From assembly GCA_017407375.1 (NCBI GenBank), contig JAFQWT010000155.1:1-7832 (forward strand): a DNA stretch of 7,832 nucleotides, written 5' to 3'. A program made the translations under genes and the position numbers. Positions 6,408 through 7,832 of the stretch are shown in pieces. The notes beneath the pieces were generated by a model. The model had not been told where the DNA came from and did not search any database. It saw only the letters and a list, made by a program, of their open reading frames with translations. The first letter of the stretch is position 1. Every line of letters begins with the position of its first letter. This stretch comes from Clostridia bacterium (GTDB taxonomy: Bacteria; Bacillota; Clostridia; Oscillospirales; CAG-272).

Positions 6408-7832
6408 ATGTATCTGAAATCACTGGAGCTTCACGGCTTCAAATCCTTCCCGAACCGTACGGTCCTGACCTTTGAGCGCGGGACCACCGTCATCGTCGGC
6501 CCGAACGGGAGCGGTAAGTCCAATATCTCCGATGCCATGCGCTGGGTGCTTGGTGAGCTCTCCAGCCGAAACATCCGCGGTACCAAGATGGAGGACGTCA
6601 TCTTTGGCGGTACCGACCAGCGCCGCCCGATGGGCTACGCCGAGGTCTCTGTCACCTTTGACAACACCGACAAGAGCCAGCGCATCGACTCTCCTTACGA
6701 TGAGATCAAGGTCACCCGCCGCTATTACCGTACGGGTGACAGTGAATACCTGATCAACGGCCAGCAGAAGCGCCTGCGCGACATCACCGAGCTCTTTATG
6801 AACACGGGTATCGGTCGCGAGGGTTATTCCATCGTTGGTCAGGGGCGCGTTGCCGAGCTGCTTTCCAAAAAGAGCGAGGACAGGCGTAACGTCTTTGAGG
6901 AGGCGGCGGGGATCGCCAAATACCGCCACCGCAAGGAGGATGCCGAAAAGCGCCGCCGTGAGACCCATGCCAATATGGAGCGTGTTATCGACATTTTTGA
7001 TGAGCTGGAAAAGCGACTGGCCCCTCTGACCAAGGACGCGGAAAAGGCAAGAAAATACCTCGATCTTTACGAAAAGAAGAAGATCGCCGACGTTTCGCTT
7101 TGGCTCTACGATACCGAAAAGCTGCGCGCCGACCTTGCGAAGGCGAGAGATACCTATCAGCTCTCCACCCATGAGCTTGAGACCGTGGAGGCCTCCCTTG
7201 CCTCTCTCAACGCGCAGGATGAGCGCCTTTTTGCCCAGATGGAGAGTGGGCGCCTGGCCTCGGAGCAGCTGTTGGGCAGCATCAACGACTGCCGCGGCCG
7301 CATCCACACCCTTGAAAACGATATTTCGGTCCTTGATACCGAAATACGCCATAAGACCGACCTTTTGACCACGAGCCGCGGGCGCATCAACGAGATCGTG
7401 AAGGCGGCAAAAACGCTTTCGGGCGATACCTCGGAGTACGATACCAAGATCAAGGAGCTCCGCGAGGAGATGCGCCGCCTGTCCGACGAGCGCGTTGGTA
7501 TCCTTGCCGACTCGCAGAAGCTGACCCAGGCGATCGCGCGGATCGAGAAGGAGCTGGAGACCTCTCTCGGCGCCCTTGAAAAGCAACAGAACGCCGCGCT
7601 TGACATCAAGGTCAATATGGACGTCCTCTCGCGCTCCCGGAACGAGGATGGCAACCGTGGTGAGGGCATCACCGCCGCCATTGCCGAATGCGAGGAGGCA
7701 GGCAAGCGCCTGGAGGGCGAGCTTACCCTTTGCGAGAAGAACGTGGAGGGCTTTACTAACCGCATTTCCGAGATCGAGGCGGCGCTTAAGGGCTTTGACC
7801 GTGAGATCGAGGACTGCCGCCGCGAGAAGGAG
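6408..7832 (+). CDS. smc: Chromosome segregation protein SMC, 3'-truncated by the window edge
   Basis: SMC is the ATPase of the bacterial condensin complex with ScpA and ScpB; it extrudes DNA loops and aligns chromosome arms from the origin. Only the first 475 of an expected roughly 1,190 residues are present, with an open frame to the last base. The N-terminal ATPase half opens with M-Y-L-K-S-L-E-L-H-G-F-K-S-F and the Walker A motif G-P-N-G-S-G-K-S (residues 31-38, Lys37). D-A-M-R-W-V-L-G-E follows, with Arg57 in N-I-R-G matching the arginine finger of Bacillus subtilis SMC. The V-G-Q-G-R-V (Gln145) and S-E-D-R-R-N-V-F-E-E-A-A-G-I blocks follow. From about residue 170 the protein is charged and heptad-like, the outgoing coiled-coil arm. 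The hinge, return arm, signature motif and Walker B lie outside. Residue 51 is Leu where Gln is usual. Confidence 0.97.
   Translation, partial: MYLKSLELHGFKSFPNRTVLTFERGTTVIVGPNGSGKSNISDAMRWVLGELSSRNIRGTKMEDVIFGGTDQRRPMGYAEVSVTFDNTDKSQRIDSPYDEIKVTRRYYRTGDSEYLINGQQKRLRDITELFMNTGIGREGYSIVGQGRVAELLSKKSEDRRNVFEEAAGIAKYRHRKEDAEKRRRETHANMERVIDIFDELEKRLAPLTKDAEKARKYLDLYEKKKIADVSLWLYDTEKLRADLAKARDTYQLSTHELETVEASLASLNAQDERLFAQMESGRLASEQLLGSINDCRGRIHTLENDISVLDTEIRHKTDLLTTSRGRINEIVKAAKTLSGDTSEYDTKIKELREEMRRLSDERVGILADSQKLTQAIARIEKELETSLGALEKQQNAALDIKVNMDVLSRSRNEDGNRGEGITAAIAECEEAGKRLEGELTLCEKNVEGFTNRISEIEAALKGFDREIEDCRREKE

Noticed and set aside
6420..7586. A 388-codon open frame on the - strand opposite smc
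   Set aside because: It mirrors the regular heptad codon pattern of the SMC coiled coil and head; no ribosome site or family resemblance was seen.
1..7832. Mobile element, phage, CRISPR or defence genes
   Set aside because: No transposase, integrase, direct-repeat array, tRNA attachment site or unusual composition break was seen; every part of the window is explained by six conserved genes.

Overview
This window is a compact block of core housekeeping genes, all on the + strand, most likely from a Gram-positive bacterium of class Clostridia. I infer this from three things: the neighbour pair topA-trmFO (the folate-dependent tRNA methyltransferase typical of Firmicutes) behind dprA, the downstream order plsX-rnc-smc, and purine-rich Shine-Dalgarno sequences (AAGGAAAGG, AAAGGA, AAGGAGG). 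Base composition is GC-rich by eye (roughly 60%, not computed), which would fit a GC-rich gut-type clostridium better than a low-GC Clostridium or Bacillus. The lineage below class level is a guess.

Layout: 1-992, dprA, entering from the left edge without its start; 993-1041, a 49-base gap with a short perfect palindrome and the topA ribosome binding site; 1042-3294, topA, complete, ending in four Cys4 zinc ribbons; 3291-4640, trmFO, overlapping topA by four bases (ATGA); 4642-5691, plsX, one base after trmFO; 5699-6406, rnc, seven bases after plsX; 6408-7832, smc, one base after rnc and running off the right edge at residue 475, inside its first coiled-coil arm. There is no intergenic stretch longer than 49 bases, and I see no tRNA, rRNA, CRISPR array, insertion sequence, riboswitch or intrinsic terminator.

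The spacing implies one transcription unit with strong translational coupling. The products cover DNA handling (DprA loads RecA on incoming single-stranded DNA; TopA relaxes negative supercoils; SMC organises and helps segregate the chromosome), RNA maturation (TrmFO makes m5U54 in tRNA; RNase III processes double-stranded RNA) and the entry to phospholipid synthesis (PlsX makes acyl-phosphate from acyl-ACP). They do not form one pathway; this is a conserved growth-linked gene cluster.

I found no candidate for a new biological system. The points worth a second look are modest: acpP, often found between plsX and rnc, is absent; two ancestral gene clusters (dprA-topA-trmFO and plsX-rnc-smc) are joined with almost no space; a 15-base palindrome sits just before topA; and DprA, PlsX and SMC each differ from the family consensus at some normally well-conserved positions. 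Several gene starts would be miscalled by a longest-ORF rule and are corrected here.
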